DNA of 64,000 nucleotides from assembly GCA_016785225.1 (NCBI GenBank), contig JAFBJZ010000853.1, forward strand, positions 62,001 to 126,000, given 5' to 3'. Position 1 is the first letter of the stretch. Each line of letters starts with the position of its first letter. The notes beneath the pieces were generated by a model. The model was given only the letters and a program-made list of their open reading frames with translations. It was not told the origin of the DNA and did not search any database. The stretch is from Psettodes erumei. Lineage: Eukaryota; Chordata; Actinopteri; Pleuronectiformes; Psettodidae. Made by a program: the position numbers and the translations under genes. Of this stretch, positions 1-11,419 are shown in pieces.

Positions 1-479
1 AGTGTTGCTGGAGTGCTTTTAGCCAATATCAACAAAGTGATGAAAAAGAAGGATAAATCCACTTCATGGGCATTGAAATCCTCAAATCCTCCTTTAAAGT
101 AAGTTTTACGGTGGTGTCCTCATGAGGCATTATTTAAATTCACTTTTGTGTTCAGATAGGTGATTGTTTTGCCTAAGGCCATGGGTATCAAGCTAATGTT
201 AACGTTACATCTACAGATGATCAGTGTCGGCTTCCAACAGCCGCTCCACATTAACGTCTGCATTTATTTTGGGTTTCTATTTATATTGACGTGTTTCTCC
301 AGTGATTTTAGAGGAATTAAACTAGCAGACAATCAGCCAGCTAGCTGTTTCATGCTCAGTTGGCTTAAATGAAATGTAACGTAGCTACCCTGTCAATTAG
401 CTGAAAATTTTGAATATTAAACTTGTATCTACAGTGGTCTATTTGCCCTGACATTTGGTAAATGATGCTAGGACTAACA

Positions 480-930
480 AGACTGGCTTATTTTTTCACA
501 GGGTCAGTTGAGAATGAAAAGAGAAGGGGACAAGAGAAGTGACTGATTTTTAAAGAGAACCAAGTCAGTCAAAGATAGGATAGACAGCAGCAGTCCTGGC
601 AGCTCCAACCCTGGGACTAGTCAGGAGAGAGAATGTGAGTCACAACAAAGCCCATCATCACCAGGTCAGAGCATCTACAGAAGCAGTCACATGCTTAGTT
701 CAGTAACTAAGTTTAGTTTTAGACATTGTGAAACGTTGGTTACTGAGATGTGTTGTTTTTTCAATGGTGGTTGCATTTTTATTTTGATTACACTACACCA
801 TGTAGTTCCATCGAAGGAGGACACGGAGGCCTCTGATTCTGACGAGGATGTTGGTGAGCCAGAAGAGACATACCCTGAGCCAGCTGTGTCCAGCACTGCT
901 TTTGCTTGTCCATGAGGACCCAGTGGTAGG
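480..930 (+). mobile_element. Possible hAT-like transposase N-terminal relic
   Basis: A reading frame from about 514 begins MKREGDKRSD, meets a stop, then continues in Lys/Ser/Pro-rich sequence (TSQERECESQQSPSSPG). From about 810 an acidic stretch (EDTEASDSDEDVGEPEE) ends at 913. This layout resembles the N-terminal tail ahead of TTF-type zinc-finger hAT transposases and the host genes derived from them. No zinc finger or catalytic domain is present and the frame is broken, so it is a dead fragment at best. Positions 1-480 and 930-1690 hold no gene I can recognise. Confidence 0.3.
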
Positions 931-1013
931 TCTCCTTACCTGAAACTTGCTAGCTATAACTGCAGTTATCGTCTAATAATTTTCTGGATCCCTTAACTGT
1001 GTTCCATGACCAT

Positions 1014-1041
1014 TTTGTGTGTGTGTGTGTTTGTGTGTGTG
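1014..1041. repeat. (GT)n microsatellite
   Basis: Short interrupted GT dinucleotide repeat. Open frames read through it on both strands are Cys/Val/His/Thr repeats without coding value. Confidence 0.8.
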
Positions 1042-1814
1042 CATTTTCACCTTTTTTGTAAAAATTACATTGTCATTGAAAAATAGTTGCCAACCACATT
1101 TTGTACTTGTTAATAAACTGCAAATTATATACATAAATCTCATCTCCTGTGTGCTTAGTATGTACATTTCAATATTTGGACATTTGAGAATCCGATTGCA
1201 ATTGATTGGTCGAAATAAATTCATTTTCATAGTCTGCGGACCCCCTGAAATAGCCTTGGCCCCCCGGCCACCCCAAGGATAAAAGTCTAGCTCTGCTACT
1301 GCCTGTAAGGCTGTAATTTTGGCGTACCACAGGGTTCAATTCTAGTTCTACTCATTTCCTTTATGCATGTTGCAACTGGATCAAATTATTGGCACAATAT
1401 TCAAAATTTCCGTTTGTGTTGCTGACAGTGTGTGTTTACATATTTGAATCAAGTTCTGCATGGTAGCTGATTTATTGCATGTTACATGCTGCTGTTCAAA
1501 ACATTCCTCACTGCCTGAGTTGAAAACAGAAGCTGAAATCGTTACAGCAGGTGAAATTTAACATTTCTGAGCTGACTTCTGTTACTACCTTCATCAGACA
1601 TTGTGTTGGAATCTGATAATATCAGGTGGTTGGTGATAAAATTGTTTTGTCATATAAATACAGTCTTATTGGTTCTAAGTGCTAAAAAGGTTACCAATGC
1701 TTTAAATGATCTCAGATTCCTTTTTGTAGCTTGTTATCAGTAAAAACAAGTCCCACCTCCAGCTGGAACAAAATGCTGCCACATGTCTGTTATTAATCAG
1801 GAGGGAATGTAAAA

Positions 1815-1890
1815 GAGAAGTGAAAATACATATTGTGCTGTGAGGCCCAGAGTGACTGCAAACCCACAGTGTCTGCACAAAAATGCAAGC
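1815..1890 (+). pseudogene. V segment 3'-end relic (group B)
   Basis: The sequence encodes Y-C-A-V-R followed by a decayed heptamer (CAGAGTG) and a 23-RSS-like tail that matches the group B copy near 33270-33325. Immediately 5' is sequence that lies upstream of the leader in the other group B copies (32680-32710). The leader, intron and nearly the whole V exon are therefore missing, and a deletion joined the 5' flank to the last codons. It cannot be expressed. It shows that group B was once present here as an additional copy. Confidence 0.6.
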
Positions 1891-1933
1891 TGACATACTG
1901 ACAAGCTGCTGGGAGCCTTTTTACATTTTACCT

Positions 1934-1946
1934 CCACTAGAGGGCG
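1934..1946 (+). promoter_or_regulatory. CTCF-like motif upstream of group A leader
   Basis: CCACTAGAGGGCG fits the vertebrate CTCF core consensus. The same motif recurs in the same place, 130-160 bp upstream of the other group A leaders (33386-33398 exact; 37884-37896 with one change). CTCF binding here is inference from the motif only. Confidence 0.4.
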
Positions 1947-2078
1947 ACATTGTGGAGTAGGCAGTGCACTAATTCTGCACTGTGTTCAATCATTCTGTCA
2001 ATAACTGCTGCTGTGAAAAGAACAAGTCTCAGACTAAATGTTGAAGTTTCTCCTGTTGATTTCAACCTTGTTGTAGAG

Positions 2079-2761
2079 ATGGAACATTGGCTGTGGATTA
2101 TTCTCGCTGCTCTTTTCTTTGGTGAGATAGAAATCACAACATGTTCCCTCTTCAAACTGTTTTACCAAATTTTGGTGGATGTTAATGTGCAGTGGCATGA
2201 AGGGCATTTTATTCTATGCTAACCAGGAGGAAATGTAACAGAGAGAAAAAGAAACCATAAACATTACCTTTATTCAACATGCTGTCACTGTATTACTCTG
2301 TTTTCCCCTTCTGTTTCTGTTCACTCTAACAGGTGTGTTCGATTATACAGCACAAAATACTTTCATTCAAATAATATCTGAATTTGAATTGTTTGTTGAG
2401 TTATCACAGCATAACCTTTGTTTTCATTTAGGCATCAACTGTGAAGAACTGACTCCAGTCAACACTGAAGAGTTCAGTTTCGAAGGCAGCACTGTTACTC
2501 TGTCCGACAAATACACCAAACTGTCATCAAGTGATTATTTCTTCTGGTATCATCAATATCCAGAAAAACCACCAGAGTTTATCATCTTGCACTCTGCTTC
2601 AGGACAACTAATGTCAGATCCAATCCCAGGACTGAAGATTAATGTGGAGAAAGACCAGATCAACATGAACATCTCCTCTGCTGCAATGACAGACTCTGCT
2701 GTGTACTACTGTGCTGTGAGGCCCACAGTGACAGGAAACCCACAGTGTCTGTACAAAAACC
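2079..2761 (+). pseudogene. TRAV: TCR V segment, group B (group A leader), missing first Cys
   Basis: The leader exon 2079-2121 encodes MEHWLWIILAALFFG and ends in phase 1 at a GTGAG donor. The V exon 2432-2723 starts after a CAG-like acceptor (TTTAG) and reads GINCEELTPVNTEE onward, with FFWYHQ (framework-2 Trp) and DSAVYYCAV. The joined frame is open. The RSS follows directly: heptamer CACAGTG 2724-2730, 22-bp spacer, nonamer ACAAAAACC 2753-2761. The first conserved Ig cysteine is replaced by Asp (TLSDKY), which should prevent the V-domain disulfide. The leader belongs to group A (compare 33543 and 38041), whereas the V exon is group B. The usual group B leader (compare 32808) is present at about 2258 but its ATG is ATA. 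The copy therefore looks like a recombinant whose own leader died. It could still be transcribed and rearranged, but I call it non-functional. Confidence 0.75.
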
Positions 2762-3061
2762 TCTGGAGAAAAGAGAAAACTCCACAACATCCACTAGAGA
2801 AGTCACACACGGTTAATCTTCAGAGGTTTCTTATGATCCAGTCCAGATTCTTGTCACTGATGAGACAGTTGTGGTGAAAAACTTGAACTAAAAATGATCA
2901 TCTGACTTGAGTCTCCTCCTACTGACTTGAGAAGTGGTTCATTTGCAGAGAACTCTTTGATTCCAGCCTTGAAATTCAACCCAACACAAGTTACGACAAC
3001 AATCACAATTTATTCATCCAGAATCTTCAATATTTAGTTTCAGTATTTCACCTCTGTCAAC

Positions 3062-3720
3062 ATGGAGAAACTTGCTGCAATTTTGTTCTTTTCAACTCTT
3101 GTTGGTACGTATGTTTTAGAGAAGAAAAGTTGAAATATAAAGACTTTTCAAAGCATTCCATAATAACTTTAGATATTTGTAAGATTAAGCTCAAGATTTA
3201 ACATTTCAAAGTGAAAACATTGGTAAATAATATGTTATCACGGCATCACTAATAACTGCTGATTTTACTGTTAACACATTCATGTGGTTCCATAACAATG
3301 TCTGTTTGATATTTTTCAAATGATTAATATGTCACTGTGGAGCAGAACTCTGACTATAATGTTGTCTCTCACTAGGTAACAGCTTGGAAGATGATATTAC
3401 TGCCAGCAGTGCTGAAGTGTTTTCATCAGAGGGCAGTACTGTTACTCTGTCCTGTCAGTATTCAGTGAAAGCTCAAAATCTGCAGTGGTATCGACAGGAT
3501 CCTGGATCAGCTCCTCAGTATCTTCTCCTGATCACTGATACAAAAGAGCCTAATGTGGTGAGAGCAACACCTCCACACCCTCGACTGACTGCTCAACTGA
3601 ATGAGGAAAGAAATCGAGTCGACCTACAGATCTCCCCTGCTGCACTGACAGACTCTGCTGTGTACTACTGTGCTCTCACGCCCACAGTGACAGGAAACAC
3701 CAAAACTCTGTACAAAAACC
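3062..3720 (+). CDS. TRAV: TCR alpha/delta V segment, group C copy 1, intact
   Basis: The leader exon 3062-3104 encodes MEKLAAILFFSTLV and ends in phase 1 at a GTACGT donor. The intron is about 270 bp and ends in CTCACTAG. The V exon 3376-3682 (102 residues counting the split Gly) begins GNSLEDDITASS. It has Cys27 (TLSCQY), Trp38 (LQWYRQ) and Cys99 (DSAVYYCAL), the three Ig V landmarks. RSS: heptamer CACAGTG 3683-3689, 22-bp spacer, nonamer ACAAAAACC 3712-3720. After joining to a TRAJ this encodes the antigen-binding domain of the alpha (or delta) chain on the T-cell surface. The V exon plus RSS is identical at nucleotide level to the copy at 9279, although the introns differ. Whether it is used by alpha, delta or both chains cannot be told from the segment alone. 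Confidence 0.92.
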
Positions 3721-4329
3721 TCTGGAGCAAAGAGAAAACTCCACAACATCCACTAGAGGTAGTCAGAACCTGTTAAACTTCAGAGGTTCCTTACGATCCA
3801 TTCTGGATTTTCTGTACTGAAGAAAATGCAGCACAGAAATTCAGTGTTTCCTTTGTCACCAACTGATGAAAATGAAAATAAATTGGTGTTGTGGAGTCTT
3901 ATTCATATTTAAATTTTTATTTGTCGAAATAATGTATAAGGTATTAACCAAGCCACTTTACCTCTTATTTTCGTCATGTACTTCTATGCATCATTGTCTC
4001 CTAATCCACTGATTAGACAAAACTTCAAGATTTGGATGGTTATTACACAAAGTGTGTTTCTACTTGTGAAAGTAAAACCAATGAGATGTTCACTCGGTCA
4101 CAGAGAATCAGTAGAGCTGGATTTCTGAAGAAGAAAATGAGCTGATTCATTATCAACTAAGACACACACACTATATATGTTATTGGAATGTGAGGACAAA
4201 GATTACATTTCAAGTTGGTATTGAAAGATGCAATTTCTTTAAGCATCGTCAGACTTCATCATTATTCAGTGAAAACCTTCAACCTCCAGCCGGAACAAAA
4301 TACTGCCTCTAGACTGTTATTACCCATTC

Positions 4330-5250
4330 ATCAGCTGTGTTGAGAACATCACCATCAATAAGAGCATCCATGCTTTCCCAGGAAAGACAAAGGCGGTCCA
4401 GCTGTTCCTGAGAGAATGCAATAGAGTTTACAGATCTGGCAACAGAGACCTTTACAGTGTTGCCAGACACAACTTTAAGAGAGGCATTAAAATTGTTATG
4501 CAGATATCAAAACCCTCCTCTTCCTTGATTTAGATCAGAACCAGTATGCATACAGGCCAAAGAGATCCACAGAGGGTCCTGTAAACACAGATGTCCACCT
4601 GGAGAAGAAGGGGACATACGTTAAAAAGCTTTTTGTTGATTACAGCTTTGCTTCAGTACTATTATATCCAGGAGACTGGGAGGCAAACTGCTGGGCCTTG
4701 GCAACAAACTGTGTTTTTGTGTTAAGGTCTTTTTTAACAACTGCACACAGATGGTGAGACGGTCCTCATGTCTCCCAGAGTCTCATCCTCAGCACTGGAG
4801 CACCACAGGGATGTCTGTTAAGTCCCCTCCTCTACTGCCTCTACACATATGACTGCACTCCTGTTCAGCCCACAAATACAATTATAAAATGTAATGATGA
4901 CACCACAGTAGTGGAACTGATCTCTAATGGTGATGAGACAGCTAATAGGGACAAGGTCTGCAAACACTGAATGGTGTGTAGAGACCAACCTGTCGCTCAA
5001 CATCAACAACACAAAAAGCTCATCAACTTCAGACAGCAGCAGGAGAAGACCCTGCCTTTGGAAATATGGGGAGAGGAGGTGGTCTCCACATCCATGTATC
5101 CACATCAGTTAGGACCTGCAGTGGATGGTTGCCTCCATGGCTTCCTAATGATCCAGAGAAAGACTTACCTCTCTGCAAAGCTCAAGTCATTCTACCAAAG
5201 CTCAATAGAGAGCATGACAGCTTGGTACGGAGATTGTTCAGCTGCAGACA
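4330..5250 (+). mobile_element. L2/CR1-like LINE reverse-transcriptase fragment
   Basis: The translation in shifting frames shows the linker between endonuclease and RT (RVYRSGNRDLYSVARHNFK) and then the RT stretch GAPQGCLLSPLLYCLYTYD with a degenerate active-site region (KCNDDTTVVELI). The C-terminal region (NLSLNINNTKS) follows. Many frameshifts and stops make it dead. Related fragments lie at 19600-20960 and 36990-37860. From 5280 to 5594 an open frame continues with no family I recognise. Confidence 0.7.
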
Positions 5251-5599
5251 GAGCAGCTCCTCAGAGGGTTATTAATACGACACATACACTGTCGAAACCG
5301 CAGGTCTTAACTTCCCCAATACAGGAGGATATTAATCCTGATCCAGCATTTAATCTATCAAAAGATTCTTCTCCTCTTCCTAGGTTAATCGTTTACTCAA
5401 ACCTGTATAGCCCCACGCTCAACATCTACTATGAGGGATTCTACACAGATGCCTTTGTAAGATTTGAGAGAGAGGAAGAATATTTACTGGATTGTAGCAA
5501 AGAGACTCGCCGAGCTACTCACTGCCTTCATCCCGACGCCCACCCTGCTTCCACTAAGATTGAACCCCACCCGGAACAGTTCTCAACTAGATGAGTGTG

Positions 5600-7250
5600 G
5601 CGCAACCCCAGTCACGTCTGTTAACGGCAGCTCTCTTCTTATGCTTCAGGCTCTTGGTAATTGCTAGGTAACTTTTTATCAACCTTGTTAGGTTCAGAGG
5701 ATTTGTTTTAAAAACTTGGGGATTAGTGCAACCTTTGAGAATATTATTTCTAACAACCAACCTTCTATTTATGCCGACAAAGAGTACTCAATGATGACTA
5801 TGATAACTTTTACTTTAAATGCAATATTGATTCATTTCATTCTTATAATTTTAGCAGGAGCAAAGCATACAGCGTAAATATTGATTAATACATCATAATA
5901 TTAATACTCAAATTAAAAATCAATTCCTAAACTTAAACTTACTGTAACCTTGGTTAAATAATGAATTTAGGAGAGAGAGAGAGAGTGGTCGATTGCATGG
6001 CCATTGCTATCGTCCCGTTTCCAATCCTGCCCCGAAACCAGACACTGTTTTGGGCAATCAGCAGCCCCGTCCAAGGCTCAACCGAAGTCCAAAATGTCGG
6101 TGGTGGTAATGATCCACTGGAAACCTCTTCTCTCAATGGTTATCCATCAAACACCTGAACAGGTCTCGGTAACTTGTCACGGTGATTAGGCCCCGATGAA
6201 TGAGTCCCTGATGAATAACATCGTAACCTCTGTGTTTTAGCCTTTTATACTCTTCTTTTTGTCTTACCACATCTTTCTTTCCAATACACACTAATGCTTC
6301 TTTCTCTCTCCAACACACACTAACACACATCAGTTGAGCAATACTTTCACTTCTTCTTTTCTTCCAGTGGTGCAACCCAGGCCGCTCCTAGGTCATTCTG
6401 ACCCTCACAACCTAGGCTAGTGCAACCTAGACTTTGCCCAGGTCATCTTGACCAACATTAAGCTCTTCTGTCACTTTTACAGTGCTCACATCATAAAATC
6501 ATCTTAATAATCATCTCTCAAATCAAACAACTTATAATCAACTTGAATTTTAAATTAATCGCAGACATTCATTCTCTTTTTCAAAAATCAATCACAAAAA
6601 TCAATCATAATATCGATTACTTCATCATTATCAGATCATTGCATTGATCTTAAAATCATTAATCATATATCATTTATTCGTTTTAGATTACTCCATCCAC
6701 TGATTACTTTATGTATTATCACTAAAAACTTCATTACAACTTATAACTTTTTAATCATTACTTTGAATCGCCACTTTCTCGATTATTTTCGCACAACATA
6801 ATCATTAACACATTTCATGTAATCAACACTTTGCATTGCTTTGTTGATTATTTACTTTTGATTATTAATATAGATTAATATAGCACTTTGCGGTTGGTGA
6901 AATCTCAACTCTTCTTGACAACACTCAACACACTCTCCCTGCCCCCCCAGACAACATTGACAGATCTCACTGTCTTTGCAGAAACTGCTAAATCATTAAG
7001 GACAATACACACTCCTTTAATCACATGTTCTTTGTACTGTGATCTGGAAGATGCTTCAGAGCCTTGAAGACCCACACTTCCAGACAAAGTAACAGCTTCT
7101 ATCCAACAGTTATTAATGACCTGAAGTTATATCCCTCCAACCCCCCCCCCCCACACACACACACACACACACTGCTACCACAACAATTTTACCACAAGTG
7201 CAATCATAATACACTAATGTACAATCACTGTAATAAGTCACTTTAATATT
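5600..7250. other. Intergenic, AT-rich, no gene recognised
   Basis: The stretch 6480-6900 is very AT-rich with many imperfect ATTAATCAT-type words. A C-run followed by (AC)n lies at 7141-7172. Around 6370-6470 there are two imperfect copies of a GTGCAACCYAGGC-like word. No open frame here has a recognisable domain. Confidence 0.5.
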
Positions 7251-7254
7251 ACTT

Positions 7255-7800
7255 CATTCATTTATTTTAGATGTATTACTCATTCCACAGACAGATCTTT
7301 AATATGCATGGATGTGAGTGTACAGACAAATGTTTTTTAGAGTGAACAGGGTACAGTTTTTATTTTATAAAAATTTATGCTTCCATCACCTCAACTTTCA
7401 CTGCAATGCCAATGACATCCTGATCTAGATCTCCATAAATTCAATCACTGCTGGAATCTACTGCACCTCAACCAACTGCCTCACTGAACTCAAATCATAG
7501 ATGCAAGTTAACGTTGCTTCCACTGATCTACAACATATTTGATATGATAATCATGAGTCCCAAATCCCTCACCAGCAAATAGACTCACAATTTCTGCATC
7601 AACATTGATGACATCACTCTGTCCCCCTCCTTACAAATCTTCATCTCCTGGGTTATTATCACCTGCAAACCAAAACCAAAACCAAAACAGCATTCATTCA
7701 GCTCAAAATCACAGCTCATCTCTAAATCACTGCATCACTGTCCTTATCTGTTGCTGAAACTCTAATCCATACATCCATTGCATCCAGAATTGACTACTTA
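7255..7800 (+). mobile_element. LINE RT fragment (same family as 28200-29200)
   Basis: The sequence 7380-7660 matches 28300-28600 closely and translates discontinuously to a LINE RT region: HLNFHCN-DIL (a degenerate YADDTQLY active-site block), NCLTELKS, and FCINIDDITLSPSLQIF. Stops and frameshifts are present. Its occurrence beside group C/D V segments at both sites suggests that it was carried along when a V block was duplicated. Confidence 0.6.
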
Positions 7801-8163
7801 GTACTACGTGGTTATTATTTTGCTTGATGTTTAATGCTACATGTCTAATAGTCCTTTTGTGAAACAAACCTTCAGGATTTGGAAGACTATCACAAGGTTT
7901 TTGCAGTGGTCAAAGGAGAACTGATGGCTCATTTATCTTACTCACAGAGATTCATTCACATTCCCAACAGTGCTGTTTCTCTACAGACTGGTGAACATCA
8001 TGCACATTCCTCCTTCAGTGTGATCTGCTTGGATGAGGATGACTGCAGCATCACTGTCATCTCGAAAGCAAGAGGCGGAGCTACACAGCTGAATATGAAC
8101 AGCTTCATTATGGAACTGAACATCTGTGTTTTGTCTGTTGTTCATTCAGCACATCTGAAAATA

Positions 8164-8662
8164 ATGCTGCTGATTCTAGGTTGGATGATGATAGTCTCCT
8201 TTCATATTGGTAAGAGCTCATGAAACATATCAGGATGTAATGATTTCTAGTACATGTGACTTCATTTTCATTGAATTAACACTTGATATTTATACTGCAT
8301 ATGGTTTTAAAATTCAGATGTCAAGTTGAAATATATCTGTTATTTCCAGGATCCTCTGAGGACACAGTGAAACCATTTAAAGATGAAATGATGGCTGTGG
8401 AAGGAGACACTGTGACTCTGTCCTGCAAGTATTCAAGCTCCTCACCAAGCATCTACTGGTATCTGCAGAATTCCAGATCATTTCCACAGCTTCTCATCAA
8501 AGAGTATTCAGAGAAAATACCAAGATTATCTTTAGGACATGACAGAGAGAATAAAGAGTTTCATCTGCAGATCTCTTCTGCTGCAGTGACAGACTCTGCT
8601 GTGTACTACTGTGCTCTGAGGCCCACAGTGACAGGAAACACCAAAAACTCTGTACAAAAACC
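8164..8662 (+). CDS. TRAV: TCR alpha/delta V segment, group D copy 1, intact
   Basis: The leader exon 8164-8209 encodes MLLILGWMMIVSFHIG (phase 1, donor GTAAGA). An in-frame upstream ATG at 8110 could lengthen it, but the short form is the usual leader size. The V exon 8350-8623 starts GSSEDTVKPFKDE after a TTTCCAG acceptor. It has Cys26 (TLSCKY), Trp37 (IYWYLQ) and Cys88 (DSAVYYCALR). RSS: CACAGTG 8624-8630, 23-bp spacer, ACAAAAACC 8654-8662. The spacer is one base longer than in its neighbours because of an extra A. The close paralogue is at 31521. About 170 bp of sequence upstream of the leader is also shared between the two copies, so the promoter was probably duplicated with the gene. 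Role: variable domain of TCR alpha or delta. Confidence 0.9.
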
Positions 8663-8953
8663 TTTGGAGCAAAGAGAAAACTCCACAACATCCACTAGAG
8701 GGAGTCACACACTGTTACACTTCAGAGGTTTCTTATGATCCAGTCCAGATTCTTGTCACTGATGAGACAGATGTGGTGAAGAATTTTAAAAATGATCATC
8801 TGACTTGAGTCTCCTCCTACTGACGGGAGAAGTGGTTCCTTTGCAGAGAACGGTTTGATTCCAGCTGTGAACATTAGACCCAACACAAGTCACAGCAACA
8901 CTCACAACTTATTCATCCAGAATCTTCAGTTACAATACTTCACCTCTGTCAAA

Positions 8954-9623
8954 ATGGAGAAACTTGCTGCAGTTTTGTTCTTTTCAGCTCTCATTGGTAC
9001 GTATGTTTTGAGAAGAAAATTTCAAGAACAAAGACTTTTTCAAAGCATTACATAATCACTTTAGATATTTGTAAGGATAAGCTCAAGATTTAACATTTCA
9101 ACATGAAAATATAGATAAATAATATGTCATCATGTCATCACTTATAACTGCTGACTTCACTGTTAACAGGATCAAGTGGTTCCAAAACAATGTGTGTGTG
9201 TGATATTTTTCGTTTTTCAAATCATCAATATGTCACTGTGGAGCAGAGCTCTGACTATAATGTTGTCTCTCTCACTAGGTAACAGCTTGGAAGATGATAT
9301 TACTGCCAGCAGTGCTGAAGTGTTTTCATCAGAGGGCAGTACTGTTACTCTGTCCTGTCAGTATTCAGTGAAAGCTCAAAATCTGCAGTGGTATCGACAG
9401 GATCCTGGATCAGCTCCTCAGTATCTTCTCCTGATCACTGATACAAAAGAGCCTAATGTGGTGAGAGCAACACCTCCACACCCTCGACTGACTGCTCAAC
9501 TGAATGAGGAAAGAAATCGAGTCGACCTACAGATCTCCCCTGCTGCACTGACAGACTCTGCTGTGTACTACTGTGCTCTCACGCCCACAGTGACAGGAAA
9601 CACCAAAACTCTGTACAAAAACC
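8954..9623 (+). CDS. TRAV: TCR alpha/delta V segment, group C copy 2, intact
   Basis: The leader 8954-8996 encodes MEKLAAVLFFSALI (phase 1, GTACGT donor). The V exon 9279-9585 begins GNSLEDDITASS and carries Cys27, Trp38 and Cys99, ending CALT. RSS: CACAGTG 9586-9592, 22-bp spacer, ACAAAAACC 9615-9623. The V exon, RSS and about 37 bp past the nonamer are identical to the copy at 3376. The leader and intron differ at several positions, including a short TG-repeat expansion near 9190 and a CT insertion just before the acceptor. The leader lies only about 290 bp after the previous V segment's RSS, so the two form a tight D-C pair. This pairing is seen in part elsewhere. Confidence 0.92.
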
Positions 9624-9659
9624 TCTGGAGCAAAGAGAAAACTCCACAACATCCACTAG

Positions 9660-10520
9660 AGGGAGTCACACACTGTTACTCTTCAGAGGTTTCTTATGAT
9701 CCCGTCTTCTTGTCACTGATGAGACAGTTTTGCTAAAGAACTTTAAAAATGAAGATCAGCGGAAGCTCCACCTTGTCAAAGCAGAGGTGGTCCCTCAGCA
9801 GAGAACTTTTTGATTCTAGTTGTGAACGTCAGACCAAACACAGCTCACAAAACTACATTGAACTTACTCCTTATGAACATTCAGTTCCAACATGTCACCT
9901 CTGTAAACATGGACGAACTTGCTTTAGTTGTCATAAAACAAAAGAAAATGATTCATTCATGATAAAACTCAGAGTGAAGGAAGATGTTGTCTCATACAAC
10001 ACATACTTTTCTGATGATGATGTTTGGTCATTCATATTAAAAATACCTCATCACAGCCAAATGAAACAACAGATCATCACATGTAACATGGAGTAAATAA
10101 ACAATATATTCTGTAATATTCAGTTCATTTATGAGAGATCACAGTGTGTGTGTCCTTTTCTCTTCACTGCTGTTTTATCTTTAAATCTGGAACATGCAAC
10201 TAGAAATTTTGTTCCACAGTAAAAATAACAAAGCATTGAAAAGAAAAACAAGAATATTGTTGAGTCTAATCACGAACATTCTCAGTGATGATGTGACATC
10301 TTCTGGTATGGACCAAAGTGATGACAGATTCAGCTGGATCAATTTCACACATGTTCTGGATGCACAAATAATGTCAATAAGTTCCACACATGTAAGTTCT
10401 ACATGTGAAAAAGGTGATGATAGGGCCCCACTCAGTGGAGTCCAAATCAACCAATGAGGAACTAAAGGCAAAATCTGCTGGTTGTTGAGGAGAAGGTTCA
10501 TACTTTGGTTTCAACAACTG
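9660..10520 (+). other. V flank with dead leader relic
   Basis: The sequence AACATGGACGAACTTGC at about 9907 is a decayed group C leader that continues into ATAAAACAAAAG. The same relic occurs at about 34162 and 36096, in each case followed by the same 3' flank (AAGGAAGATGTTGTCTCATAC and the GATGATGATGTTTGGTC stretch). These are copies of one duplicated V-less unit. No V exon is associated with them. Confidence 0.5.
10281..10310 (+). promoter_or_regulatory. Conserved CRE-like block upstream of group E/F leaders
   Basis: CTCAGTGATGATGTGACATC is conserved at 10281, about 34544 and about 36468. Each lies 240-370 bp upstream of a group E/F leader ATG. It contains GTGACATC and resembles the AGTGAYRTCA decamer known from mammalian TCR-beta V promoters. 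Promoter function is inferred. Confidence 0.4.
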
Positions 10521-10527
10521 CAAAGAC

Positions 10528-11010
10528 ATGTTGATTCATCTCCTTTTGGTTTTGTCTCACTTCACAGGTGAGTTTTACAACAAAACAAGGTTTATAGTAA
10601 TTAATCACATGATTTTCAAGTGAAAATAGAAAGTGATTATACATGAAAATGTTAAAATTACACAATCAAACCTAAGCTGTTACTGTACACCGATGAAAAC
10701 TTTACAATAACAATTCCCACTTCTTCTCCTCTCAGTCTCATGGACAATGTTCATCTAATGGCTTCATTTTCTCTACTTTTTCCAGGATTAAAATCTGGAC
10801 AAAATTTTTCCTGTATGGGATGAAGTCAATGGAAGAGAAGGAGCATCTGTTACACTCAGATCTGAATATGAGACAACATCAAGTTATGTTTGGCTTCATT
10901 GGTACAGACATAACTCTGACCTTCAGGCACCTCAGTTTATACTGCAGAAAGGAGCAAAGGGGACCACATCTCAATACAACCCCACCTGACTATCCGATTG
11001 ACTGTGGTAA
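10528..11010 (+). pseudogene. TRAV: V segment, group E copy 1, broken
   Basis: The leader exon 10528-10567 encodes MLIHLLLVLSHFT and has a good GTGAGT donor. The V exon starts at 10786 (CCAG acceptor) and aligns to the intact copy at 39006. It has a 2-bp deletion after about four codons, which shifts the frame. The first Ig Cys codon is TCT (Ser) and there is an in-frame TGA at about 10988. Just after that it jumps to sequence that lies about 100 bp past the RSS in the other copy (39438 onward). The second half of framework 3, the second Cys and the RSS are deleted, so it cannot rearrange. Confidence 0.75.
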
Positions 11011-11419
11011 GAGCTGCTAATCAAACATCGTGGGAGGATTCACATGAGCAGAGAATCCACATCAGTGACAAACTCACTGGATGATGATTAAACAGAAGAC
11101 ACTGTGAAAACAAATGAGTTGACAATGCCCTTAATCCTCTTCATACATTGTGGGTCATTAGGCTACAATGAGTTGCTTCCATTGTTCAGTATCCTTGGAA
11201 GCATGTAGAACTTCACACCAAGTACACACTCAAGCATTAACTTATACAAGTTGGAAGCCACAACTGACAATCACAATGACACAGGCTTGTAAATGAGCCC
11301 TGTCACTGTGATCAGGCTCCTCCTTCTAATCCACCAACTCAGTGCTGATGAAGACGAAACAGAGAGATCAAAGTCTTCTCTATACTTACTGTTCCTGACA
11401 GATAATCAACACTGGAGAT

